This document shows positions 43,871 through 52,724 of a stretch of DNA of 64,000 nt, piece by piece. Numbering within the stretch: the stretch's first letter is position 1; each line of letters starts with the position of its first letter. A model generated the notes under the pieces. It made no database searches, was not told the DNA's origin, and saw only the letters and a program-made list of their open reading frames with translations. A program made the position numbers and the translations under genes. The stretch spans positions 215,786-279,785 of the forward strand of contig CACDKD010000001.1 in assembly GCA_902553145.1 (NCBI GenBank), given 5' to 3'. Origin of the DNA: an uncultured Gammaproteobacteria bacterium (GTDB lineage: Bacteria; Pseudomonadota; Gammaproteobacteria; Steroidobacterales; UBA11654).

Positions 43871-44753
43871 GCTATGCTTGGGGACTGCTAAAATTGGAGA
43901 TCCAAACTATGGTTTTTCAAGTTCGCTTAAGCAATTAGATCATATTGATTTTCTGGAAAAATGTTATTTGGACGGAATTGATTCATTTGATACCTCTCCT
44001 AGATATAATGATAGTGAAATAAAACTTGGAGAATTCTTTTTAAGAAAATCATTTACACCATTTGTTTCAACAAAAATAGATAATCTTAAAAAGAACAATA
44101 AGAATACCCCACGAGAAATGTTGGAGAGTATTAGTAATTCTCTAGAAAGGCTGAATATTGATGTTATTGACTTATGCTATCTGCATCAGAATGAGTTAGA
44201 GATTATTTCTGATAAATATGTACAGGAGGGCCTGAATTCTCTTAAAGATAAGGGTCTGATTATAGAGTCAGGCACTTCTATTTATTCTAATGAGGAATTA
44301 GAGTATTCAATCGAAAGCGAGATATATGAATGGATACAGGTGCCGATAAATATATTAGATACTAGTTTTTATAATAAAATTATTAGCTACAATTCGTCCG
44401 TTAAAATAGCAGCAAGATCTATATTTTTACAAGGCATTATTTTTGATAAGCCCAACATTAGAAGGTTTATTCCTAATAGTGAGGAAATGGTTAATGAAAT
44501 AGATATTATTTCAAAGATTGCCTTAGACTTTGGTAAAGATTTTAAAGAGCTTTCTGTAGAATATCTTTTTAATTTAGAGAAAATCTCTATGCTAATTTTT
44601 GGGAGTACATCAATAGAAAATATCAACTTTATTCAAAAATGCCGACCAACAAAATTACCAGATGAATTATTGACGAAAATAGGTAATATCTCATCAACAC
44701 AAAAGCAATGGACCAATCCTAGAAATTGGTTAACTAAAGAAAAAAATAAATAA
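43854..44753 (+). CDS. Aldo/keto reductase
   Basis: A 299-residue TIM-barrel reductase with the catalytic tetrad: Asp and Tyr in SFDTSPRYNDSE, Lys in VSTKIDNL and His in CYLHQNE. C-terminal LIFGSTSIENI binds the cofactor. Such AKRs are common in sugar clusters with NeuA and NeuB genes, but a specific job is not established here. Its start overlaps the end of the NeuA-like gene by 17 bases, and rfbB starts 7 bases after its stop. Confidence 0.85.
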   Translation: MMISHRLCLGTAKIGDPNYGFSSSLKQLDHIDFLEKCYLDGIDSFDTSPRYNDSEIKLGEFFLRKSFTPFVSTKIDNLKKNNKNTPREMLESISNSLERLNIDVIDLCYLHQNELEIISDKYVQEGLNSLKDKGLIIESGTSIYSNEELEYSIESEIYEWIQVPINILDTSFYNKIISYNSSVKIAARSIFLQGIIFDKPNIRRFIPNSEEMVNEIDIISKIALDFGKDFKELSVEYLFNLEKISMLIFGSTSIENINFIQKCRPTKLPDELLTKIGNISSTQKQWTNPRNWLTKEKNK

Positions 44754-44760
44754 GAGTGAA

Positions 44761-45828
44761 ATGAAAAAAATATTAATCACAGGGGGTGCAGGATTTATTG
44801 GCTCAAATTGTATTAGATATCTCTTGCAAAAAGATACATACGAGCTACTTAATATTGATTTATTAACCTATGCCGGTAATTACTCCACAATTGAGGATTT
44901 TGAAAAAAATAAGAATTATAACTTCGCGCATGGGGACATTGCTGATAGTGATTTCTTGGAAAAACAGATTAATGATTTCATGCCGGATTATATAATAAAT
45001 TTTGCAGCTGAATCACATGTTGATAGAAGCATCTCATCGCCATATCCATTTATCCACACAAATATACTCGGAACATACCATCTTTTAGAAGGCTCATTAT
45101 CGTATCTAATGGCAAAAGGTAAAAGTAAGTCTGATCATTTTAGGTTTATTCATGTTTCAACGGATGAAGTATTTGGATCGCTCGAAGAGGGCGGGTTCTT
45201 TACTGAACTATCAAGATATGATCCCTCATCTCCATACTCTGCTTCAAAAGCGGCTTCTGATCACCTTGTTCGTTCATGGAATCGAACCTTTAAGCTACCA
45301 ACCATGATAACAAACTGCTCTAATAATTTTGGACCATACCAGTTTCCTGAGAAGCTAATACCACTTGTGATTATGCATGCATTAAATAATAAGCCTATTC
45401 CAGTATATGGGAGGGGAGATCAGGTTAGAGATTGGCTTTATGTAGATGATCATATAGATGCAATAGAAACAGTATTACTAAGTGGGGAAATAGGTGAAAC
45501 CTATAATGTTGGCGCTAATAATCCTATTACAAATATTTCAATTGTAGAGCATATCTGTAAAACTCTAGATAAATTAAAGCCTAGGCAAGATGGAGCAAGT
45601 TATAATACTCTCATCACATTTGTTGAAGATCGACCTGGACATGACAAGAGATATGCTATTGACTCAAGTAAAATCAAAAATGAATTAGGATGGACCTCAA
45701 AACATTCATTTGAAGACTCAATAAAAATGACTATTCAGTGGTATTTGGATAATTTGGATTGGTGCAATCAAGTTTCCTCAGAGACATATGATATGAAGCG
45801 ACTTGGTTTAATCAAGAAGGGATTATGA
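44761..45828 (+). CDS. rfbB: dTDP-glucose 4,6-dehydratase
   Basis: The 355 residues have GGAGFIGSNCIRYL (cofactor), HVSTDEVFGSL with Thr-Asp-Glu catalytic residues, and YSASKAASDHLVRSW with Tyr and Lys, all RfbB hallmarks. It forms dTDP-4-keto-6-deoxyglucose. It overlaps rfbA by 4 bases. RfbC and RfbD are absent, so the product is unlikely to become rhamnose here and may instead be aminated. Confidence 0.96.
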   Translation: MKKILITGGAGFIGSNCIRYLLQKDTYELLNIDLLTYAGNYSTIEDFEKNKNYNFAHGDIADSDFLEKQINDFMPDYIINFAAESHVDRSISSPYPFIHTNILGTYHLLEGSLSYLMAKGKSKSDHFRFIHVSTDEVFGSLEEGGFFTELSRYDPSSPYSASKAASDHLVRSWNRTFKLPTMITNCSNNFGPYQFPEKLIPLVIMHALNNKPIPVYGRGDQVRDWLYVDDHIDAIETVLLSGEIGETYNVGANNPITNISIVEHICKTLDKLKPRQDGASYNTLITFVEDRPGHDKRYAIDSSKIKNELGWTSKHSFEDSIKMTIQWYLDNLDWCNQVSSETYDMKRLGLIKKGL

Positions 45829-46688
45829 AGGGGATTATATTAGCTGGAGGCTATGGGACTAGATTATTCCCAAACACTGTTGCTGTATCAAAGCAATTAC
45901 TCCCAATCTATGATAAGCCACTAATCTATTATCCAATATCTACTCTTATTGAGATTGGAATTAGAGAAATATTAGTAATAACTACTCCTGATCAAGTAAA
46001 TAATTTCAAGAAATTATTAGGAGATGGAACTCAATGGGGTATTAGCATTGACTTTATTACACAACCGAAGCCTGCTGGCTTACCTCAGGCATTTACTCTA
46101 GGAGAGAGATTTATTGATAATCAGCCATGTTGTTTAATTCTAGGCGACAATATTTTTTATGGCAAAGGAATGAATGAGAATATTATTTCTGAGGAATCTG
46201 AGTTTGATGGAGCAAAAATTTTTACATATAAGGTTTCAGATCCAGAAAGATACGGAATAGTAGATTTTGATGAAGATGGTAAAGTATTGAATATAGTAGA
46301 AAAACCTCAAAATCCAAAATCAAATCATGCAATTACAGGACTATATATCTTTGATAAGACTGTAGTGGAAAAATCAAAAGAGTTAATCCCTTCAAAGAGA
46401 GGAGAATTAGAAATAACTGATTTGATAAATTTATACAAAGCACAGGGAAACTTATATGTTAATGTTTTCGATAGAGGCATGGCTTGGCTAGATACAGGCA
46501 CTCATGAATCACTAATGGAAGCATCTCATTTCATCCATACGCTTGAAAAAAGGCAGGGTCTAAAGATTGCATGCATAGAGGAGATATCACATAAAAAGGG
46601 CTACATTTCAAATGATCAATTAATTTCTCTCGCAAGAAACTATGGTGAGACAGATTACAGTAATTATCTTCTTGATCTCCTGAATTAA
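45825..46688 (+). CDS. rfbA: Glucose-1-phosphate thymidylyltransferase
   Basis: A 287-residue nucleotidyltransferase: LAGGYGTRLFPNTVAVSKQL, then LLPIYDKPLIYYP, LILGDNIFYG, ITGLYIFD and MAWLDTGTHESL are standard RfbA motifs. It makes dTDP-glucose for RfbB. It is translationally coupled to rfbB through the ATGA overlap. Confidence 0.96.
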   Translation: MKGIILAGGYGTRLFPNTVAVSKQLLPIYDKPLIYYPISTLIEIGIREILVITTPDQVNNFKKLLGDGTQWGISIDFITQPKPAGLPQAFTLGERFIDNQPCCLILGDNIFYGKGMNENIISEESEFDGAKIFTYKVSDPERYGIVDFDEDGKVLNIVEKPQNPKSNHAITGLYIFDKTVVEKSKELIPSKRGELEITDLINLYKAQGNLYVNVFDRGMAWLDTGTHESLMEASHFIHTLEKRQGLKIACIEEISHKKGYISNDQLISLARNYGETDYSNYLLDLLN

Positions 46689-46709
46689 ATATTTGAGATA
46701 CAGCTATAT

Positions 46710-47585
46710 ATGAAAGTAAACTTCAAAATGATTCACTCCCTGTTCAGTTTTATTAAACAACTAGTAGAACTTATAAATCAATTGATATCTTCTAGATCAA
46801 TGAAGGAAGTGATAACTAATAGCAGAAGTGGTGTGAAGTTAATTGGAAGAAGAGTAGATGTTGAAAATTATAACAATATTAAACCCCTTTCTAAGAGCCT
46901 ATATAAGATTATTTTTCATAAAAGGAAAAAGGCAGGTGAGGTATTAAATATTCTAGATATTGGAGCCAATCTTGGTTTTTACAGCATAGCATTTGCATTA
47001 AATGAGGGTACTAACGTGCTTTCTTATGAGCCTTATGAGGAGTCATATAAATATTTAGAATCTAATGTTATAAATAATCAATTTGAGAACATAAGACCAA
47101 TCAATATAGGGTTGTCGGATAGAGATGAGAAGCTATTTCTGGGACCACCAAGATATAAAAGACTCAAAACAAGGATATTAAAGTATTTCGATAGATATTC
47201 ACTCGGATCCAGAACCATATATTCTGATATTGAGTCATATGATTTTAATGACCTGTCAGAATTTAAATTAGGCGATGAGGAGGAGAATATAAAAAGTCTT
47301 GATCATTTAGATATCATAAAAATAGATGTTGAAGGAGCAGAAATTAAGGTTCTAAACGGTTTGAAAAAAACCATTAAGAATTTCATACCTGCAATTATGA
47401 TTGAAATTAATAACAACTATGAAACTGCAGATATTTTTAATTTTCTAAATGAGATGGGCTACAGTAATTTTCTAGATTTTTCTTCATTAACAAAATCAGA
47501 AGTTGAGTCAGAGCTTATAGATATCAGTTTACTCGAACAAACTCTGGACTCTAAAAAGATTGCACTAGATTTAGTGTTTTTTTAA
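46710..47585 (+). CDS. FkbM-family methyltransferase
   Basis: A 291-residue SAM-dependent methyltransferase. Motif I is ILDIGANLGFYSIAFA (about residue 84), and the FkbM hallmark DIIKIDVEGAEIKVLNG lies near residue 207. FkbM enzymes O-methylate polyketides and sugars. In this locus it probably methylates a hydroxyl of the glycan or a nucleotide sugar. The N-terminal 60 residues are not part of the catalytic fold. Confidence 0.88.
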   Translation: MKVNFKMIHSLFSFIKQLVELINQLISSRSMKEVITNSRSGVKLIGRRVDVENYNNIKPLSKSLYKIIFHKRKKAGEVLNILDIGANLGFYSIAFALNEGTNVLSYEPYEESYKYLESNVINNQFENIRPINIGLSDRDEKLFLGPPRYKRLKTRILKYFDRYSLGSRTIYSDIESYDFNDLSEFKLGDEEENIKSLDHLDIIKIDVEGAEIKVLNGLKKTIKNFIPAIMIEINNNYETADIFNFLNEMGYSNFLDFSSLTKSEVESELIDISLLEQTLDSKKIALDLVFF

Positions 47586-47604
47586 AAATATTTCGATAAA
47601 AAAT

Positions 47605-48675
47605 ATGGAATGTATTGCTTGTAAAAAAGACAAAAAATATGGGAAGAGGTTCGATTTCTCTGAAACATCTATTCATAAGCTAAGAATATTTGATGAAATG
47701 GAGATAATTTGCTGTCCTCACTGTGGACTTGGCGTGGTTACAATGGATGTGAACCAAGAAGATCTATCTGAGTATTATAATTCTACATATGGTGGATTAG
47801 CTAAAAAATATGCGTACTCAGATATGGATAGCCCAATAGACACTAATAATATTGATTATCGATCAATATCACAAATTACTCTTATAAAAAACTTTATAAA
47901 TATTAATGAGTCAACAAAGATTTTGGAAATTGGCTCAGGAAAAGGAGATTTTTATTCATCTCTAGTAAAATTAGAAAAAAGACCAATATATTCAACATTT
48001 GAGCCACAGAAAGAAGCACAAGATAGATTAAAATCTATCGGCATAGATACAATTAGCAAAGCATTTGAAGTGACGGACTCTAATGGTAGAGAAAATCAAT
48101 ATGACCTAATTATAATGTCTCATTCCTTAGAGCACTTTCATCCTTCAGTTATTCAAGACACGCTTGATTCAATATATTCAATGCTAAAACCAGGAGGGTA
48201 TTTTTTCTGTGAAGTACCTAATGCAGAATTAGAAAAATATCCAAATGCAGGTGAACGAGTTGTACCTCATTTAACTTTCTTTTCAGTATCCTCTATAAAG
48301 CATCTTCTCAGGAATAGTAATTTTGATATTAGCTTTCTGAGGACTTGTGGAAATTTACAGTTCGAAAAAGATGCAGATTTAATAATCGAAGAATACAGAA
48401 AAAAAGGAGTTTTTGAATTTAGTGAGGATAGATCAAATCAAGAAATTTTGAGGAATGTATACTACGATAGATTTCTTGAAACAAAAGCTAGGAAGCTCTC
48501 AAAAAAGAATAAGATATTAAGCATAATAGTCAAAATAATTGGAACTAAGAATATGCTTAGATTCATCTATATTTATAGAAAAATTAGGAATCCTTCATAT
48601 CATAAAATATTATCTAATGAATGTTTTCATTATAGAGAAGACGCAGAATTCATAAGATGCTTAGGAAGAAAATGA
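47605..48675 (+). CDS. Class I SAM methyltransferase with N-terminal zinc-like motif
   Basis: The 356 residues start with two Cys pairs, ECIACKKD and CCPHCGLGV, as in sugar C-methyltransferases that carry a putative zinc-binding N-terminus. The core has ILEIGSGKGDFYSSL (SAM motif I) and IIMSHSLEHFHPSV with the PGGYFFCEVPN segment. It may methylate a sugar carbon or hydroxyl. A small basic C-terminal tail (RFIYIYRKIRN) might contact the membrane. It follows the FkbM gene by 19 bases. Confidence 0.82.
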   Translation: MECIACKKDKKYGKRFDFSETSIHKLRIFDEMEIICCPHCGLGVVTMDVNQEDLSEYYNSTYGGLAKKYAYSDMDSPIDTNNIDYRSISQITLIKNFININESTKILEIGSGKGDFYSSLVKLEKRPIYSTFEPQKEAQDRLKSIGIDTISKAFEVTDSNGRENQYDLIIMSHSLEHFHPSVIQDTLDSIYSMLKPGGYFFCEVPNAELEKYPNAGERVVPHLTFFSVSSIKHLLRNSNFDISFLRTCGNLQFEKDADLIIEEYRKKGVFEFSEDRSNQEILRNVYYDRFLETKARKLSKKNKILSIIVKIIGTKNMLRFIYIYRKIRNPSYHKILSNECFHYREDAEFIRCLGRK

Positions 48676-48713
48676 AATTATAATTATGATTTTTGAGAGA
48701 AAATAAACTGAGT

Positions 48714-49463
48714 ATGAATAAATATTTCCAAGAAAATAAAGTAAAAATAGGTTCATGGATAACACTACCTAATGTTTCTATTGCTGAGATTATGGCTAAA
48801 TCTGGATTTGATTGGCTGGCAGTTGATCTTGAACACAGCTCAATAACAATCAATCAAGCTGAGGAATTAATAAGAGTCATAGATCTATGTGATGTAAGGC
48901 CCCTAGTTAGATTAACCTCTAATAACAGCGATCTTATAAAACGAGTTATGGATGCTGGAGCACATGGAATAATAATTCCAATGGTTAATTCAGTAGATGA
49001 TCTCAATCATGCCTCAGATTCCATCAAATATCCACCAAGAGGAAGGAGAGGTGTTGGTCTTGCAAGAGCTCAAGGATATGGAGCAAATTTTGAAGACTAT
49101 TTAGAATGGCAAGAAGGTAACACTCTCATTATCGCTCAAATTGAACACAAAGATGCTTTAGAAAATATCGAGAGTATCTTTGAATCAGGTTTACTCGATG
49201 CATTTATCATCGGGCCCTATGATCTCAGCGGGTCTTTGGGTATACCTGGGCAATTTGATCACCCAGAGTTCAAGGAAGCAGTTAAATTAATCAATCATGC
49301 AAGCAAATTAAAATCAGTGCCTTCTGGGATACATATCATTGAGCCAAATTTGCAGGAATTACGCCAGTGCATCAATGAGGACTATAAGATGATCGCGTAT
49401 AGTCTTGATATCCGTATGATAGATACACAATGCAGAAATCTGTTTGACGACTTAAACAAATAA
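48714..49463 (+). CDS. HpcH/HpaI-family aldolase
   Basis: About 249 residues from the ATG at 48714 (a TTG at 48693 is a weaker alternative). It matches class II pyruvate aldolases such as HpcH, GarL and RhmA: KIGSWITLPN, FDWLAVDLEHSS, PLVRLTSNN with the catalytic Arg, AHGIIIPMVNS with the metal region, IIAQIEHKDAL and IIGPYDLSGSLG. It cleaves or forms 2-keto-3-deoxy acids from pyruvate plus an aldehyde. The KdsB-like gene begins 4 bases after it, so it may synthesise a 3-deoxy-ulosonic acid for activation. That use is an inference. Confidence 0.88.
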   Translation: MNKYFQENKVKIGSWITLPNVSIAEIMAKSGFDWLAVDLEHSSITINQAEELIRVIDLCDVRPLVRLTSNNSDLIKRVMDAGAHGIIIPMVNSVDDLNHASDSIKYPPRGRRGVGLARAQGYGANFEDYLEWQEGNTLIIAQIEHKDALENIESIFESGLLDAFIIGPYDLSGSLGIPGQFDHPEFKEAVKLINHASKLKSVPSGIHIIEPNLQELRQCINEDYKMIAYSLDIRMIDTQCRNLFDDLNK

Positions 49464-49467
49464 GCTT

Positions 49468-50238
49468 ATGAAAAACACGATAGCGATAATCCCAGCCAGA
49501 ATGAATTCATCAAGGTTTCCTGGTAAGCCCATGGCAATGATTAATGGTATTCCTATGATAGGCCACTGCTATTATAGAACTATTATGTGTGAGAATATAA
49601 AAGCCACTTATGTGGCTACATGTGATCAAGAGATTGATGATTATATAAGGTCAATTGGTGGAAATTCGATCATGACTTCCGATTCACACGAAAGAGCCTC
49701 AGACAGGGTAGCCGAAGCAATGTTAAAGGCAGAAGATGCCAATAATTTTAAGACAGATATCATAGTAATGGTTCAAGGTGATGAGCCAATGATAACTCCA
49801 AATATGATCAGTGACGCAGTTAAACCATTTGAAGAGATAAAGGACCTTAAAGTAGTAAACTTAATGGCCGAAATCAATGATATCAAAGACTTTGAGGACC
49901 CAAATGAGGTAAAAGTTGTACTAGATAAGAATAACTATGCAATCTATTTCTCAAGAGAGCCAATTCCATCGAGAAAAAAAGGTTTCGATTCTGTTCCGAT
50001 GTACAAACAAGTTTGTATAATCCCTTTCACAAGAGAAGCATTACTTGAATTTAATGATACTTCTGAAACTCAACTAGAAAAAATTGAGTCTGTAGACATG
50101 TTAAGATTTATAGAGAATGATATCCCTGTTTTTATGGTGGAAACAAAACAAACTAGTTTTAGTGTTGACACTGAAGAAGACAGGGCAAGGGTAGAGAAAC
50201 TTATGCTAGATGATTCATTTCTCAAGTATTATAGATAG
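49468..50238 (+). CDS. kdsB: KdsB-like CMP-ulosonic acid cytidylyltransferase
   Basis: A 256-residue cytidylyltransferase with the KdsB pattern: IIPARMNSSRFPGKPMAMIN, MVQGDEPMITP, IYFSREPIPS and the C-terminal SFSVDTEEDRARVE. KdsB transfers CMP to Kdo. The sequence has diverged from core housekeeping KdsB, and the position next to a pyruvate aldolase suggests a dedicated sugar, possibly Kdo8N from KdnAB or a related acid. Housekeeping KdsB is expected elsewhere in the genome. Confidence 0.85.
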   Translation: MKNTIAIIPARMNSSRFPGKPMAMINGIPMIGHCYYRTIMCENIKATYVATCDQEIDDYIRSIGGNSIMTSDSHERASDRVAEAMLKAEDANNFKTDIIVMVQGDEPMITPNMISDAVKPFEEIKDLKVVNLMAEINDIKDFEDPNEVKVVLDKNNYAIYFSREPIPSRKKGFDSVPMYKQVCIIPFTREALLEFNDTSETQLEKIESVDMLRFIENDIPVFMVETKQTSFSVDTEEDRARVEKLMLDDSFLKYYR

Positions 50239-50290
50239 GTACAGTCTCAATATTTTGTTTCGATCCTTCCCAATACAATACTTCTCTTCT

Positions 50291-51124
50291 ATGAAAGTGT
50301 TAATGATGAATAAATATATAAAAATACTTGATACAAGAGTTAAAGAAATTATTTCACTTCTAAGAGCAACCATCTTTGATAGTGTCTTTATTCAGATAAA
50401 GAATATGGGTATTTCTAAAATGGGCAGCATAGTTTTACTCATGAAGTCGAATCCATTTTTATATAAAAAATATATATTTCTTACTGGTAAATTCAGACCT
50501 CAAAATTTTCCAACCGAAAAAACAGATCTTGTAGTAGCAGGACATGAAAGATCGGGTAATACATTCGTAAAAAAAACACTGAGAGTTTTATATCCGCATA
50601 TAGAGATAGCCAACCAAACACATTCAATAGCTTCACTAAAAATTGCAGAAAGATATAATCTTAATGTACTAGTGACAATTCGAGATCCAAAAGAATCAAT
50701 TCCATCTAGCATAATTAGACACATCGCTAGAGGCAAATCATTTGAATCGTCAAAATTTTATATTCGTGAGTATGTTTATTACTACGAATATATTCTAAGA
50801 AATAGCGATAAATATCTATTACTTGACTTCAATATTCTAAAAGATGATACACCCAAACTATTCGCTCAAATATCTCAGTATTGTGATTTGAAGTATGAAA
50901 AAAAAGCAGTGTTGGAAGCAAGCGGTATCGTTGTTCAAGAAATTAAATCTAGAAAGAATAATTATGGCTCTGAAGATATTGGAAAATATGGTTGGAACGA
51001 TGAAAGAAAAGATGACTTAAAAAAAGAAATTCTTGAGAAAATAGAAAACGAGAAAGTCTTTGGGGACGCGATTAGGGTTTATAATGCTCTTCAAAAAATA
51101 ATGACCGAAATAAGGAAGTCATAA
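50291..51124 (+). CDS. Sulfotransferase-like P-loop protein
   Basis: The best start is unclear. The open frame runs from 50210, overlapping kdsB by 29 bases, but an internal ATG at 50291 gives a cleaner protein of about 277 residues. VVAGHERSGNTFVKKTLR matches the PAPS 5'-phosphosulfate loop (RSGNTF-like), and VTIRDPKESIPSSIIRHI matches the 3'-phosphate loop Arg and Ser region. It would sulfate a polysaccharide hydroxyl. It has no signal peptide, so it acts in the cytoplasm. Confidence 0.68.
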   Translation: MKVLMMNKYIKILDTRVKEIISLLRATIFDSVFIQIKNMGISKMGSIVLLMKSNPFLYKKYIFLTGKFRPQNFPTEKTDLVVAGHERSGNTFVKKTLRVLYPHIEIANQTHSIASLKIAERYNLNVLVTIRDPKESIPSSIIRHIARGKSFESSKFYIREYVYYYEYILRNSDKYLLLDFNILKDDTPKLFAQISQYCDLKYEKKAVLEASGIVVQEIKSRKNNYGSEDIGKYGWNDERKDDLKKEILEKIENEKVFGDAIRVYNALQKIMTEIRKS

Positions 51125-51203
51125 AGATAATCACCAAATCTTTATCAAATAAGATAATCATTCTTGATAAAACATAATAAGCAATCTATTTTCTGGAACA
51201 AAT

Positions 51204-52724
51204 ATGAAGCTAAATGATATTACAAGATATATTGAAGAGGATAATAATGCAGCACTAGCTATATTTGATGATCTTAGATTATTATTATCCAAGTCATATT
51301 CTGAGTTTCCAAAGGAACAAAACTTATTAGGCATATTTTTTATTGATCTATTGAAGTTATATACACAAGCTTATTTGAAGATGAGAGAAATAGATCATCA
51401 AATAGTTTCTGAAAAGATTATCGGTTCAAAGTTGAAATCATGGCCATACTTGGGCTATGCACAGCTTATGAGCAATGAGCAATATCAATATGACTTTTTT
51501 GGTAAAGACACTTCTATTAATTTTGCCAAATCAGGATTAGATAAAAAAAACCTTTATATTAATTTAATTAGATTGAAAAATAGCTTGAGGAAGAAAAAAA
51601 ATAGTCTCTCTATTGCCGGTTCATCAAGCATTTCGACAAAAAAACACATTGATGTTTTGTTGAATAACTCGAATTTGATATCAATCAGAGTAGCAAGTAA
51701 GTGGTTTTTTGTATCTAGCTATCATGATCAGATTAAATTCTTACAACAAAATCTACCAGACCTGCTAACAAAATATTTTTCAGAACAAATGGTATTGGGT
51801 CTTATTGACATTTCATCAAAACACATACTTCATTCGCTTAGCGAAGATGATTCCAAAAATAATATTGTGATCGAGGATTTGAAAGATTCAAAATTTCTCA
51901 TATTAGGATCAGGCCTTGAGTTAAATAATAGAATGCTCTCTTCTTTGATAAATAAAAAGGAGATCCCAATAATTAATGTAATGCACGGGGCATCTTTCGG
52001 TATTCATGATGAGCCAGTATTTGGTAATTATGGAGAGCAAATGTATTCATCAAGAGTTCTTGGTTATGGAAAAGGAGTTTTGAACCACGCTTCATCTTAT
52101 AAATTTCTTAGAAATAATGAGGTCAATTACATTCCCTCAAGTGCAGAAAAAATATCGAAAATATACAAGGGAATGCAAATAGTCACTCCTGCAAAAAAAA
52201 CATTGCAGTATTATTATTTTCCTACAACTCTGAGAGGCAGCATGCATAGATATGGGCCATACCAAGATTTGCCTGATATTTTATACTTAGAATGGCAGCG
52301 GATGCTGAATGAGATTTTTGATGGGAGTCTCATTACCAAATCTCATCCCAAAGAGAAATACTCTTTCTTATATGATGATATGAATAATATTACCGTAAAT
52401 GCTGGTTTCTCAGATATTGAGAAAAATATAGATGTTTTTGTATTTGATTACATCAGCACAATATTCCAAGAGGCATGCGCCACAAGTAAGCCAGTTATAT
52501 TCTTTGATTTAGGAATTAGGAATATTAATACTAAGGCAATGGAAGTTATTAAAGAAAGAACTATTTATTATGACTTAAGTAAGGAAAATCTCCCAAGCCT
52601 TAGAGATCTCGAAGAGATAATTTTTGATGTACAAAAAGAAAACCAATTGACTGAAGAATATAGCCTTTCTGATAGGGAGGAATTGAGATCTGAATCACTA
52701 ATTAAAAATTTAAATTTGATATGA
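51204..52724 (+). CDS. GT-B-like transferase (LIC12162-type), unknown specificity
   Basis: A 506-residue protein with two probable Rossmann-like halves. The N-terminal segment holds SIAGSSSISTKK. The centre has NVMHGASFGIHDEPVFGNYG and the C-terminal half has SLITKSHPKEKYSF and FVFDYISTIFQEACATSKPV, the pattern of surface carbohydrate proteins related to CDP-glycerol glycerophosphotransferases. It has few hydrophobic segments, so it is likely cytoplasmic or peripheral. It overlaps the glycerate-kinase gene by 4 bases, which links it to the glycerate block. The specific reaction is unknown. Confidence 0.55.
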   Translation: MKLNDITRYIEEDNNAALAIFDDLRLLLSKSYSEFPKEQNLLGIFFIDLLKLYTQAYLKMREIDHQIVSEKIIGSKLKSWPYLGYAQLMSNEQYQYDFFGKDTSINFAKSGLDKKNLYINLIRLKNSLRKKKNSLSIAGSSSISTKKHIDVLLNNSNLISIRVASKWFFVSSYHDQIKFLQQNLPDLLTKYFSEQMVLGLIDISSKHILHSLSEDDSKNNIVIEDLKDSKFLILGSGLELNNRMLSSLINKKEIPIINVMHGASFGIHDEPVFGNYGEQMYSSRVLGYGKGVLNHASSYKFLRNNEVNYIPSSAEKISKIYKGMQIVTPAKKTLQYYYFPTTLRGSMHRYGPYQDLPDILYLEWQRMLNEIFDGSLITKSHPKEKYSFLYDDMNNITVNAGFSDIEKNIDVFVFDYISTIFQEACATSKPVIFFDLGIRNINTKAMEVIKERTIYYDLSKENLPSLRDLEEIIFDVQKENQLTEEYSLSDREELRSESLIKNLNLI

